From: Streptomyces sp. NBS 14/10
Lineage (GTDB): Bacteria > Actinomycetota > Actinomycetes > Streptomycetales > Streptomycetaceae
Length of the DNA: 64,000 bases
Direction of reading: 5' to 3'
NCBI RefSeq assembly: GCF_002224125.1
Contig: NZ_NCSM01000014.1
Span: forward strand, 816,790-880,789
Shown: positions 53,101 through 60,015 of the stretch, piece by piece
Position numbering within the stretch: position 1 is the stretch's first letter
How the letters are laid out: each line of letters starts with the position of its first letter
Notes under the pieces: generated by a model
What the model was told of the DNA's origin: nothing
The model's database searches: none
The model's input: the letters and a program-made list of their open reading frames with translations, nothing else
Program-made: the position numbers and the translations under genes

Positions 53101-54079
53101 GGGCTTCTGCTCTGCCGCCGAAGCCATCGGCCTGGTGGACTACGAACAGAACGCCTTCGAGAAAACTGTGACCGCAATAGCGGTCAGCCTGGTCAAACCT
53201 GACATCGGAGCCTGGAAGCAGTGCCTGAGCGGCAAGAGCACCAGCGCCTGCGGCGCAGCCTCACTCGACCTGCCCTGGGCCCGCGTCTTCAAAGGCCTCA
53301 AAGTCCTCAAGGCCTGCCACAGCTTCATCCCAGGCACCAAAGTGCTCATGGCCGACGGCACCGCCAAACCCATCGAAGACGTCAAAATCGGCGACAAGAT
53401 CCTCGCCACCGACCCGAAGACCGGTAAGACCACAACCAAAACGGTAACAGCCGAGATCAAAGGCGAGGGCCTCAAACACCTCGTCAAAATCACCCTCGAC
53501 CTTGACGGCAAGAGGGGCAACAAGACAGCCTCCGTCACGGCCACCGACAGCCACCCCTTCTGGGTCCCAGAACTCAACGAATGGATCGACGCCAAAGACC
53601 TGCAACCCGGTCAATGGATCCGCACCTCCGCCGGCACCCGCATCCAGATCACCGCGCTCAAGCACTGGACCCAACAGGCCAAGGTCCACAACCTCACCAT
53701 CACCGACCTCCACACGTACTATGTGCTCGCAGGCTCCACGCCCGTCCTGGTCCATAATTCGGGACCGTGCCCAACGGCGCGTTTCGTCACTGACGCCAAC
53801 GGTGTGACGATCGACCTAAAGCCCTTGGGCAGAGGGTCGACTGGAAGGACAGCGCCAAATAGTCTGAATGAGCAGCTTGCGATGGAAACGGTCATGGCGA
53901 ACCCAATGGCAGGAAGGGTCATTCCCCTCAAGAAGGGTATGACTGATCCCCGGTGGATGGGATCGGATGGTTGGGTTAAAATGACCAGGAGGGTAAATAT
54001 GGGAGCTGAGGGTGATGTGGAGATTCATTATGTGATGAACACGATCACTGGGCATGTCGACGACTATAAGTTTAAATAG
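47150..54079 (+). CDS. RHS-repeat polymorphic toxin with HINT autoprocessing domain and C-terminal toxin tip
   Basis: A 2309-aa secreted toxin. A Sec-type signal (ASAVVMVATVLQGAALPAVA) is followed by a long N-terminal region and many YD/RHS repeats (residues about 900-1800). The RHS core is GLTHLGARDYDPTTGRFLSV (about 1823), then a pre-toxin linker. A HINT domain covers 2056-2203: it starts CHSFIPGTKVLMADGT, has TATDSHPFW, and ends YYVLAGSTPVLVHN. The last 106 residues are the toxin tip, with AMETVMANP, WVKMTRRVN and HYVMNTITGHVDDYKFK; its activity is not recognised. GC content drops after 53,760, typical of swapped tips. A candidate immunity gene follows. Confidence 0.93.
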   Translation: MNGRSSKRLRTLRPRVALASAVVMVATVLQGAALPAVAADDGKGRPDLPRVEKPVPGTIAKVKPRTLMKGPRTPKAAPRAAWPKAASAVVKLPTAGAKAGASPVQAQGLPLALTADAERATGRAYSQVTVGVLGRKTAQKVGVDGVLFTLEPKASNENAKATGSGWVRARVDYSSFAGAYGGAYASRLTLVELPACALTTPDRQRCRIAKRVEAVNDTEKQTLTASELALHSGEPTVLAAVAAEDGAKGDYKATSLSPSAAWNTNLNTGDFTWSYGMSVPDVPGGLTPTVGLSYSSGGVDGRTANTNNQSSWVGDGFDLWPGFIERRYKPCADDGVENADGGKPGDLCWAYDNAFMSFNGKGGELVPNGTDSWKLKSDDGTKIDRLFGSDTNVRGNDARNDEYWRVTTPEGIRYYFGYNRLPGWADGKETTDSTWTVPVFGNGSGEPCHGATFADSWCRQAWRWNLDYVVDPHGNALAYYYDKETNSYGRNLKAKDNTPYVRGGELDRIEYGLKSSSMYGTKALAKVDFTSSERCIPDTPTDCASIDKDAFYWYDTPWDLNCTADEDCDEGRLSPAFFTRKRLTSITTQVYDGSTYRSVDSWKMEHRWGKADTDYQLELESIQRTGHTADPAITLPKTTFTYTQLANRLDKTGDGYAPFIKDRLSTVADESGGQIDIKYSPEACKWDALPTPQTNTTRCFPQYIGGSTSDDPERQWFNKYVVAFVTTTDRTGGAPDQVTAYDYKGGAAWHFDDDDGLTKEKFKTWSQWRGYGQVQVQTGGQGGTAAMKSQQDTYFLRGMDGDRKDSSGGTKSVTVTLEDGEGDPITDHQSAAGFAYKTVSYSGPDGKVLAKTVNRPWHHETAKKVRDWGTVTANFTGTAHTKTFTSLDDGAGAKWRTVSGATSYDTVAGRVTEVDDFGDNDTAADNRCTRTTYATNTDKNILTLPSRVEAVAKACDAAVSRPENVISDARTAYDGGAYDAAPTAGDPTGTAVLKKYDGTTAAYTESGSTYDAYGRVLTSSDLTADVTATAAGVLKRTTRSDGRTTTTAYTPEKGIPTSAKVTSPPAKPGDASTTQTTTTTRDVLRGLPLTETDTNGKVTNYAYDALGRSTKVWLADRLTGQTPTYEFTYTVTDDQPVAVGTKTLGNRGVQSTSYTLYDGLLRERQTQAPGPGGGRLLTDVFYDERGLKAKDFATYYTDGKPTTTLFKPADALNVQTQNRYTYDGLGRQTEARQIAGNGDGGTVLGVTKTIYGGDRTTVIPPVGGTATTTLTDARGQTTELRQHHQRTTDAAYDTTAYTYTPRSELKKVTDPAKNTWTYTYDLLGQLTTATDPDKGTTKNTYDDRGQLTFSTDARDTTLAYVYDGLGRRTELHEDIPSGELRAKWVYDTITGAKGHLAESTRYEGSDAYTSKVVAYDNLYRPQRSSITIPAAEGALQGTYLSVTTYAVSGLVEGIGYPKAGALPAATVSYTYEDETLRPIAIGGSQGVKSAVIYSLTGKPLQYDLSSSGSKTTQVSNTYEWGTQRLATSRVERQDIAGVDQYSTYRYDEVGNVLSVSDVSRSGTDNQCFTYDYLQRLTEAWTQGNTSCAANPSGGVLGGPASYWHSYTYDQVGNRRTETLHDPTGNTSKDTKRTYGYPEPGSAQPHTLTSVKATGPNGTSQDTFGYDKAGNTTTRTLGGDTQSLAWDAEGHLAKVTEPVEGGSDKVTEYLYDADGNRLIGRTPTETTLYLGNTEITLPKGSTTPKATRYIDLGDGHQAVQEDDGTVSLTLADHHGTAQLAIDATTQKLAQRRTLPFGDLRGDQPTDWPGTKGFVGGTDNTKTTGLTHLGARDYDPTTGRFLSVDPVMDLTDPQQVNGYTYANNNPVTGSDPTGRFCDGCSADGANNNWTPSHGPGCTTEGCYDTSGRILYPTSNTPSRARHSSGGNANGPGRAINVTQKKGELWIEGIRVPSARELQARFPQYDSDEQLQTWAKQTCYSPSSKPQGFCSAAEAIGLVDYEQNAFEKTVTAIAVSLVKPDIGAWKQCLSGKSTSACGAASLDLPWARVFKGLKVLKACHSFIPGTKVLMADGTAKPIEDVKIGDKILATDPKTGKTTTKTVTAEIKGEGLKHLVKITLDLDGKRGNKTASVTATDSHPFWVPELNEWIDAKDLQPGQWIRTSAGTRIQITALKHWTQQAKVHNLTITDLHTYYVLAGSTPVLVHNSGPCPTARFVTDANGVTIDLKPLGRGSTGRTAPNSLNEQLAMETVMANPMAGRVIPLKKGMTDPRWMGSDGWVKMTRRVNMGAEGDVEIHYVMNTITGHVDDYKFK

Positions 54080-54083
54080 GAAC

Positions 54084-54139
54084 CTGAGCCTATTCTGGCT
54101 CAGAATGGAGAGGCCGGGAACATAATTCCCGGCCTCTCC
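54084..54139 (+). terminator. Double hairpin between RHS toxin and immunity gene
   Basis: A first stem, CTGAGCC/GGCTCAG (54084-54103), is followed by a perfect 14-bp stem (54107-54120 with 54126-54139, loop CATAA). It begins 5 bp after the toxin stop and ends 38 bp before the next start. It looks like a terminator or an attenuator that separates toxin and immunity expression. Confidence 0.7.
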
Positions 54140-54177
54140 GGGGCATGTTTGATGCGTTGACGGAAGGGAGTGTAATT

Positions 54178-54567
54178 ATGGAAGTTACTTGCATCAAGGA
54201 GCATGTTGACGGCAAGTCGGAAATTTCGATGGAATACAACTATGGTGGGGCGCCTGAAGTCACTGCAGGATTGTCCTATCCGGTGGCCGGAATGTCGATA
54301 TATGCTGGCGTGGCTATGGTCTTGATTCGGGACGATGCCCAGCTCCCTGGCTGGTACCCCATGGAAATGTTTGACGTGCGAGATCCTCGAATGCCGTCTC
54401 ACTGGTTGTTCGCAAAGTATCCTGGATCGGAGTATCTCCAGGCGCTTTGGGGGTACGAAGAGCTGATTAATGATGAATTCCATTACGATGCGCTCTTGGA
54501 GCGCGATAATGGCGCACTTGTAATCTTTAGTAACAGGCTCAGGGGCTCCGGAGTTGCTGACGCTTAA
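54178..54567 (+). CDS. Candidate immunity protein for the RHS toxin
   Basis: A 129-aa acidic, aromatic-rich soluble protein (SMEYNYGGAPEVTAGL; GWYPMEMFDVRDP; LWGYEELINDEFHYDALLE) with no signal peptide. I do not recognise the family. It lies directly after the toxin tip and shares its lower GC and relaxed codon use, the standard position and look of a cognate immunity gene. ATG at 54178 has GGGAG 7 nt upstream. Confidence 0.7.
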   Translation: MEVTCIKEHVDGKSEISMEYNYGGAPEVTAGLSYPVAGMSIYAGVAMVLIRDDAQLPGWYPMEMFDVRDPRMPSHWLFAKYPGSEYLQALWGYEELINDEFHYDALLERDNGALVIFSNRLRGSGVADA

Positions 54568-54822
54568 ACTCCTATTCTCGATCCGGGTAGGTGGCTGATG
54601 GCGGTTCCAGGCGGAGGTGTATCCATGATCGACGATGTCGATGGCGCGTTCCTTGCGAGCCTGGTCGAGGGTCGGGCTAAGCGTTGTGCCGCTGGGGCCT
54701 GATCGTAGCTCTTGGCCTCTCCCGCGTTGTCCTAATCGACGGGCGTCTGTATCGATTATGGCGACATCCATCAGGTTGGGGACGTTGTTCCCCAAAACCG
54801 AACTTGCCGTCACTCGTACTAT
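54568..54822 (+). other. Decayed HINT/RHS junction remnant
   Basis: There is no open gene. In the frame leading into the next CDS the sequence reads DYGDIHQVGDVV...HSYYVLAG, which continues into the HINT end motif TPVLVHN, so this is probably the eroded carrier of a displaced toxin tip. Stops interrupt it near 54,735. Confidence 0.45.
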
Positions 54823-55212
54823 GTGCTGGCGGGCAAGACTCCGGTCCTGGTTCACAATGTAAACTGCGGGCCCTCCCTGAAGGATTTACAGAAGGATTAC
54901 CCGCGGCGCACAGTGGGGATTCTTGATGTCGGGGGCGACCAGCTTCCGATGATCAGTGGTCCCGGTGGTCAGTCCGGACTTCTCAAGAATCTTCCGGGAA
55001 GGATCAAGGCCAACGCAGAGCACGTGGAGACGCATGCGGCAGCATTCTTGCGCATGAATCCAGGTGTCAGAAAGGCCATGCTCTATATCGACTACCCGAC
55101 GGGGGCGTGTGGGGCGTGTAGAAGCACCTTGCCTGACATGCTGCCAGAGGGTGCTCAATTGTGGGTTATATCGCCACGGAAGACTGAGAAATTCGTCGGG
55201 CTACCCGACTGA
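54823..55212 (+). CDS. Orphan polymorphic toxin module, DddA-like (SCP1.201-type) cytidine deaminase
   Basis: A 129-aa frame that begins inside a HINT end motif (YYVLAGKTPVLVHN) and continues into a deaminase domain. HVE (His67, Glu69) in NAEHVETHAAAFLRMN and Cys96/Cys99 in GACGACRSTLPDMLPEGAQL form the zinc-dependent deaminase site. The spacing and flanking LLPE.A..WV pattern match the DddA/SCP1.201 family of DNA-acting cytosine deaminases delivered by toxins. It has no export or RHS part, so it is a displaced tip able to recombine into the upstream RHS gene. GTG at 54823 is nominal; expression on its own is doubtful. Confidence 0.75.
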   Translation: MLAGKTPVLVHNVNCGPSLKDLQKDYPRRTVGILDVGGDQLPMISGPGGQSGLLKNLPGRIKANAEHVETHAAAFLRMNPGVRKAMLYIDYPTGACGACRSTLPDMLPEGAQLWVISPRKTEKFVGLPD

Positions 55213-55273
55213 TTCAGGAGCGGAATCGGCGGCCGATCCAGATGGATCGGCCGCCGATTTATGTTTTTGTTAC

Positions 55274-55969
55274 CTACCAGGGAAGCGGCTCATCGGTTGT
55301 GTAGTCCTGAACGCCGGAGTATGAGCGCCACTTGATTCCCGGTGCATTCTCGGCCCAGGCGAGATCCTCTGCGGAAATTGCTGCCAACATGATGTCGTGG
55401 CCTGCCTCGAGATTATCGCTCGGGTGAATGAGGGCCAGCCAGTTCGTGCCGGAGAGGATGCATGAATCTCGGGCTGGCCAGTTCCATGCAGGGAAGGGGG
55501 ATTCGCAGCTCCCTTCCTGAGACCATAGCCAATCCACTTGTACTTCTTGCGCAACTTTCGTCGCCGGAGCACCCAGGATGGCTTCAAGAACTGTTGCGTG
55601 AACCAAGAATTCTGAGAGTCGTTCACCTGTTCGCTTCCAGGGGTTCGGTTCGCCAGACGGTTCTCGCTCGTACACATGATGATCTTCGCCGTTGGGGTCG
55701 AATGCCCAAAGCCAAGTCCCTTGATTCTCGATCCAGAACGGAATCTTTCCGTCTTCTGCTGTGAGCTCCGGCAGAGGAATGGCGTAGTTGTGCGACGTGA
55801 TCACCCCGGACCACTGGGCTGAGACTTGATGCCACTCAACAAGTTCCCTGGGTGCCTCAGGTGATTCTTGCAGTCTCACATTAGGCGTTTTTGGGGCACC
55901 GTACCATCTCCGCAGAAACCGCAGCAGGCCCTGATTGTCCGTGGGGGCGAGAGAGCTCATGTGGGACAT
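55274..55969 (-). CDS. SUKH (SMI1/KNR4)-like protein, possible immunity protein
   Basis: A 231-aa soluble protein. The block IPFWIENQGTWLWAFDP followed by an HHVYEREP segment and RLSEFLVHATVLEAILGA resembles the SUKH fold (an ENQG..W strand and a late helix), a common immunity scaffold in toxin loci. It lies on the opposite strand, converging on the orphan deaminase module 61 bp away. That is unusual for a cognate immunity gene but fits shuffled toxin debris. No ribosome site is visible at ATG 55969 or 55960. Confidence 0.6.
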   Translation of the reverse strand: MSHMSSLAPTDNQGLLRFLRRWYGAPKTPNVRLQESPEAPRELVEWHQVSAQWSGVITSHNYAIPLPELTAEDGKIPFWIENQGTWLWAFDPNGEDHHVYEREPSGEPNPWKRTGERLSEFLVHATVLEAILGAPATKVAQEVQVDWLWSQEGSCESPFPAWNWPARDSCILSGTNWLALIHPSDNLEAGHDIMLAAISAEDLAWAENAPGIKWRSYSGVQDYTTDEPLPW

Positions 55970-56081
55970 TATGCGCCATACTCGCGCGCCGACACGGGTT
56001 GATCTGTAAAGTGCTGTAGCAAAACGGGAGACCCATGGGCGGAGGCTGCCGCGGCCATGACGGCAGTAGTCGAGGGCAACG

Positions 56082-56250
56082 TCAGTGGACGAGGACGGTG
56101 CAAGGTGGCGGTTCGTCGCTGTCGCCGTTGGCAGTCATGGTGATCTCCGAGATGCCGAGGTGCGGTGCCGAGGATGTCGATGACGTCGCGCTGGAGGCGG
56201 AGTCGGACGTGGGCGTAGACGGTCGCGGTGACGCCGATATGGGGCGTGCC
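56082..56250 (-). pseudogene. C-terminal remnant of a tyrosine integrase
   Basis: The frame reads HIGVTATVYAHVRLRLQRDV then IDILGTA, the typical end of actinobacterial tyrosine recombinases with the catalytic Tyr in VYAHVRLRL. After a frameshift it ends GDSDEPPPCTVLVH and a stop, also the usual tail style. The rest of the gene is missing. Its place close to the right att site supports tRNA-targeted integration. Confidence 0.55.
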
Positions 56251-57178
56251 AGAAATCCTTCTGTCGGGGCTCCTAAAGTGTTGCGCCAGAAATCTCTGTC
56301 TTTCACCCCGATCGCTGATCCCCACGCCATCCCACGCTTTGCGAACACGCTGCCGCAGCCTTCGCGCGTCGACATGGCGGCGGGCGGCACCCGGACCCTG
56401 CGAGCGAGCCCGGTCATCCAGGACGTGCTCGGCGGCCGACTGGGGCTCACTGCCCCTGTCTGGGCGTTCGGGCCGAACGGGCGACAACGCGACTCCGAGG
56501 TGTGCGTCAGAACGCCGACTACACCTTCGCGGAGAACGGTGTGCCGTCTGTGGTGCAAGGTGCACCTGCACGGCGTCGCACACCGAACCCCAAAGAGACA
56601 ACCACCGTGATATCTGATATATCGTCACCGGCACTCACGGTCCGCGCTTCGCGGGATCGCGGTTCTCCTACAAGAACACTTAGGAATCCGCCATCGCCAG
56701 GCTCGGCGACGGGCTCTTCCCGCACGAGACGGTCGTCGCCCGCGACATCCTCGCTTACTACGAGGGAGTGGTGCAGTGGCGCGGGGACGAGAAGGTCCCG
56801 AAAGGAGAGCCACTTCCAGGTCGATGTGTGCTCCGGCGACGAGCGGCTCGCCACCATCGCCCGGAAGTTCGAGCAGTGGGATCGTACCCCGGGCGCCGAC
56901 GCCGGAACGATCACCCCGTTCGCCCCTGAGCGGCAGCGGGCCGCGAAGGCCCTGGAACGGCGTCAGCGCGCGGCCTGAACCCCGGCCGGGGCCGGGCAGA
57001 CCTAGGTGTTCTGGCCGGGGAGGTTGGTGACGCGGCTGGCGGGGTGCGGCCGTAGGCCTAGTGTGGGGTCGAACGCTCGCCCGCGGAGATCATCTGAGTG
57101 ATGCCGAGGACTCGACCTCGTGGCTACGATAGAAGCAGCTCCCCGCGCAAGACGGGCGTGTACGTATGGTGCGTGTCG
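56251..57178. other. Decayed DNA without an intact gene
   Basis: Frames on both strands are short and interrupted. On the plus strand, pieces in successive frames (TGTHGPRFAGSRFSYKNT; GDGLFPHETVVARDILAYYE; DERLATIARKFEQWDRTPG, ending at 56978) look like one ancestral gene broken by indels, about 56604-56978. I cannot name it. Confidence 0.4.
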
Positions 57179-57191
57179 CCCCTCGGACACT
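57179..57191 (+). other. Putative att site (right)
   Basis: CCCCTCGGACACT is identical to the tRNA-Leu 3' end at 41875-41887. It is followed immediately by TTTTTG and the terminator hairpin. Confidence 0.6.
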
Positions 57192-57207
57192 TTTTTGTGC
57201 TTGTTTG

Positions 57208-57239
57208 AGAGGGTTGTGATTTTTCTGTCACAGCCCTCT
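57208..57239 (+). terminator. Terminator hairpin, probably the original tRNA-Leu terminator
   Basis: A 12-bp stem with one T-G pair (AGAGGGTTGTGA / TCACAGCCCTCT) and an 8-nt T-rich loop lies 17 bp after the right att copy. The spacing fits a tRNA terminator if the island is removed. The next 220 bp, up to the NACHT gene, hold no other feature I can support. Confidence 0.65.
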
Positions 57240-57463
57240 TATTCGCGCTTCTTCCCGCCAGCTGGTTATGGCTGTGGCAGGAGCCTTCTACTGTGCCGGG
57301 TGCGGTCTTCTGCTCCGCCTTCTGCTGCTGTGCGCTCCTAGTGCGCGCCCCGTGCGCTGCTCCACCGTGGTCCTGTCAAGGGCACGCCTCCAGAGGGTGG
57401 AATCCGCGTTCGCCGATCCGACCCGGAGTGTGTGACGGGGACCTGGACGGTGAAGGGCACGCA

Positions 57464-59959
57464 GTGGACGGCACAGACAGAAGTCCAGACGACCAGGGCT
57501 CGGTGGGCCATGTCCGGCTGGACGGTGCCGGGCCGGTGGAGGCCCAGGAGCAGGAAGCTCTGGTACGGCAGGCCGCTGAGGCGTTCGCGGCCGAGCTGAT
57601 CCGATTACGCACCGGGCGGGGGCTGTCCCAATCGGCTCTGGCCCGTCGCATGGGGTATGACAAGTCCTATGTCACCCATGTCGAGCGGTGCACTCAGGCC
57701 CCCACCCGGTCGTTCGCCGAACAGGCCGACCGTGTCCTGGGCTCCGGTCAGGCCCTGAGCCGCCTCTGGCACGCGTACCACACCGCCCGGGCCGCCCGGG
57801 CCAACGACCGGCGGCGCTCGCAGCAGACCCGGCCGTCGGCCCTGGCCGCGCCCGGTGCTCCGGACGGCATCGCCGGCCAGGACGACGCGGCCGCCCGCGA
57901 CACACCTCTCCACGCAGGGGCATCGTCTTCTGCCCCGGCCGCGATGCGCGAAGCCCTTCGGGAACGGATGCAACAGGAGCAGAGCCGACTCCTCTCGCGC
58001 GGCGTGCCCGGCTCGCTGCGTGTCACGGTCGGGGACCTTCTCACTCGTCCTGGACTTCTGGTGACGGCCCCATGGCGGATGGCCGGCGGCGGAGTCTGCC
58101 GGGATTCCATCGTCGATGAGATATTCGATCGAGTCATCGGATATCCGGAGGATGGCGCGTACCGCCGACGCCGGGTGCTCGTTCTGTCCGATCCCGGCAT
58201 GGGGAAGACCACCCTCACCTACTGCCTTTATGTGGAACTGCTCCGAAACTGGTCCATGGAGCACCGCGAGAATACTCTGCCGGTAAGGATCGATCTCAGG
58301 GCGGTCGGGACGCATCTCGCCGATCAGGATTTCGGCTCGGCGGAGTGGCTGACTCGCTTCCTGGACAAACAGGTGGACGGTTATGATCCTGTCTCCTGGC
58401 TGGGGGTGACGGAGCGAAAAGGTCTTCCGATCCGGCCGGTACTCATCCTCGATTCTCTCGATGAGTACCTTTCCAAGCTTGCCCCCTCGACTGTGCTCGG
58501 CGAGTTGAACAAATTCATCTTCAGCTACGCAAGCCTCGTGTGCTGTCGTACGCAGTATTTCGACCGTTTTCTGGCGCATTCCCCGTTCGGGGACAGTCTC
58601 GAGCGCGTGGAACTGATGGAATGGGGTGAGGTCGAGCGGCGGGACTATGTGTGCGGATATATGGGCCACTGTTTCCCCGGACATGGGGAGCGGGATGCCC
58701 AGAATGTTCGGCTTCGAATGGAGTCCAGGCCCGTGCGTGACCTGTGCCATGCCCCTCTTCGCGTCAATATGGCACTTGAACTGATGATGAGGGAGGGCGA
58801 TCGAGGGCCTACGATAACCGACATCCTGGGGCTGTATCACGCGTATGTAGGGCAGCTGTTGCGGATAGAATCCGCGAAGACCGGGAGTATTCTGGAAGTC
58901 GATGAGAAGCTCGATCTGCTCACCAGTATCGCCTGGCACTTTTATGACGAAGCCCGTCCGAGCGACGGTGCCGCGCAACTGTTCACACTCCGCGAACTGT
59001 CCGACCTCATCTCCAGCGAGCTGGCAATCGCCTCCGATGCCGCACGGGGTGTGGTCGAAGACCTTGCCTTCCGCACCTTGCTGAGCGTGGAAAGCGAGCA
59101 GTTCAACTCGCTTGAACCCACGATTGTGCGGTTCGTCCACAAGTCCTTTCAGGAGTACTTTGTCGCGCGCCACCTGTTCACCTGTATGAGCACCGATGTC
59201 AATGCCACGACACAGGCCTTCCGCAAACTGATCTCGGCAGAAGTGTCGGAATTCGTGAAGGAATATCTGGAACGAGTGAACAGGAACAGCCGTGTCCTGT
59301 CGCGGGTGTGTGACATCTGCTTCGAGTCGTTCCTCGACAACAGCGCCGACACATGTGGCAGCGATCCGGATGACAGCGCGCGAGCCCGGGTCGCACGCCA
59401 ACAACTCGCGTACTATCTGGGAAATCTGAGATCAAGGCGCATCACGGAATTCCTGGAGGAGATACTGGCGCAGGAGCGGGATCTCTGGATCCAGCGCGGT
59501 ATCATTCTCGGACTGGCTTTCGGTGGCACAGTGCAGCCTCTCGAGGAATACGTCGAACGCCTGCGCAGAAATCGAATAAACAGTGGAAATCTGTCGGAGA
59601 ACGAGGTGAACATCGGCTACACGCTCACCTTCTTCGGCGATCAGGCGACCGATGAGTTTCGGCCGGAGGTGGATCAGGGCCACGACAGTTGTGAACGTAC
59701 GGTTCGGCGGCTCATCTACCTTGTGGGTACGGAGACGGACCGCGAGTGCTGGCGGCTCAATCTGCTCACTCTGGTAGAACTCTGGCATCACCGGAAATGG
59801 TCCAGGGAACGCTATATGCTGGCGATGCGAGAGTGCACTGAGGAGTTGACGGCGATTCTGGATCGGCTCGCAGACGATCCCGAGTCGGCAAGTTGGCCCG
59901 AACTCGAGGAGTTACGAGTGATCCAGAGCGCTGTCACATCCCCAGGCCACGGTCAATGA
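57464..59959 (+). CDS. HTH-NACHT NTPase (STAND-type regulator or defence protein)
   Basis: An 831-aa protein. Residues 41-93 are an XRE-type HTH (LRTGRGLSQSALARRMGYDKSYVTHVERC in pattern). A linker leads to a NACHT-type NTPase: Walker A SDPGMGKTT (about 243-251), Walker B LILDSLDEYLS (about 327-337), a sensor CRTQYFDRF, and the winged-helix-like segment ending VRFVHKSFQEYFVARHLF. The C-terminal 250 residues are helical and could sense a ligand. GTG at 57464 has GAAGGG 6 nt upstream; upstream codons look non-coding. Its stop is near the methyltransferase start, so it heads a cluster. Transcriptional control or phage defence are both possible. Confidence 0.8.
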   Translation: MDGTDRSPDDQGSVGHVRLDGAGPVEAQEQEALVRQAAEAFAAELIRLRTGRGLSQSALARRMGYDKSYVTHVERCTQAPTRSFAEQADRVLGSGQALSRLWHAYHTARAARANDRRRSQQTRPSALAAPGAPDGIAGQDDAAARDTPLHAGASSSAPAAMREALRERMQQEQSRLLSRGVPGSLRVTVGDLLTRPGLLVTAPWRMAGGGVCRDSIVDEIFDRVIGYPEDGAYRRRRVLVLSDPGMGKTTLTYCLYVELLRNWSMEHRENTLPVRIDLRAVGTHLADQDFGSAEWLTRFLDKQVDGYDPVSWLGVTERKGLPIRPVLILDSLDEYLSKLAPSTVLGELNKFIFSYASLVCCRTQYFDRFLAHSPFGDSLERVELMEWGEVERRDYVCGYMGHCFPGHGERDAQNVRLRMESRPVRDLCHAPLRVNMALELMMREGDRGPTITDILGLYHAYVGQLLRIESAKTGSILEVDEKLDLLTSIAWHFYDEARPSDGAAQLFTLRELSDLISSELAIASDAARGVVEDLAFRTLLSVESEQFNSLEPTIVRFVHKSFQEYFVARHLFTCMSTDVNATTQAFRKLISAEVSEFVKEYLERVNRNSRVLSRVCDICFESFLDNSADTCGSDPDDSARARVARQQLAYYLGNLRSRRITEFLEEILAQERDLWIQRGIILGLAFGGTVQPLEEYVERLRRNRINSGNLSENEVNIGYTLTFFGDQATDEFRPEVDQGHDSCERTVRRLIYLVGTETDRECWRLNLLTLVELWHHRKWSRERYMLAMRECTEELTAILDRLADDPESASWPELEELRVIQSAVTSPGHGQ

Positions 59960-60015
59960 TCAACCGTGGGGCGAGAGCGCGGGAAAACGCGGAGCGCGAC
60001 GGACGGAGGGCCAAT

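Larger units (their letters stand above)
41875..57191. mobile_element. Putative 15.3-kb decayed integrative island in tRNA-Leu(GAG)
   Basis: It is bounded by a 13-bp direct repeat of the tRNA 3' end. The tRNA lacks a terminator on its own side, while T-rich DNA and a 12-bp hairpin follow the right repeat, as expected if the island split the tRNA from its terminator. Inside are a serine-recombinase remnant, a tyrosine-integrase C-terminal remnant next to the right end, and RHS polymorphic toxin cargo of lower GC. No intact integrase or replication gene was seen, so the element is probably immobile. Confidence 0.6.

Noticed and set aside
54100..54855. Minus-strand 251-codon frame over the immunity gene and the junction debris
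   Set aside because: It covers the terminator hairpin and the immunity gene on the other strand. A short stretch (QARKERAIDIVDHGYTSAW) is protein-like, but I cannot place it.
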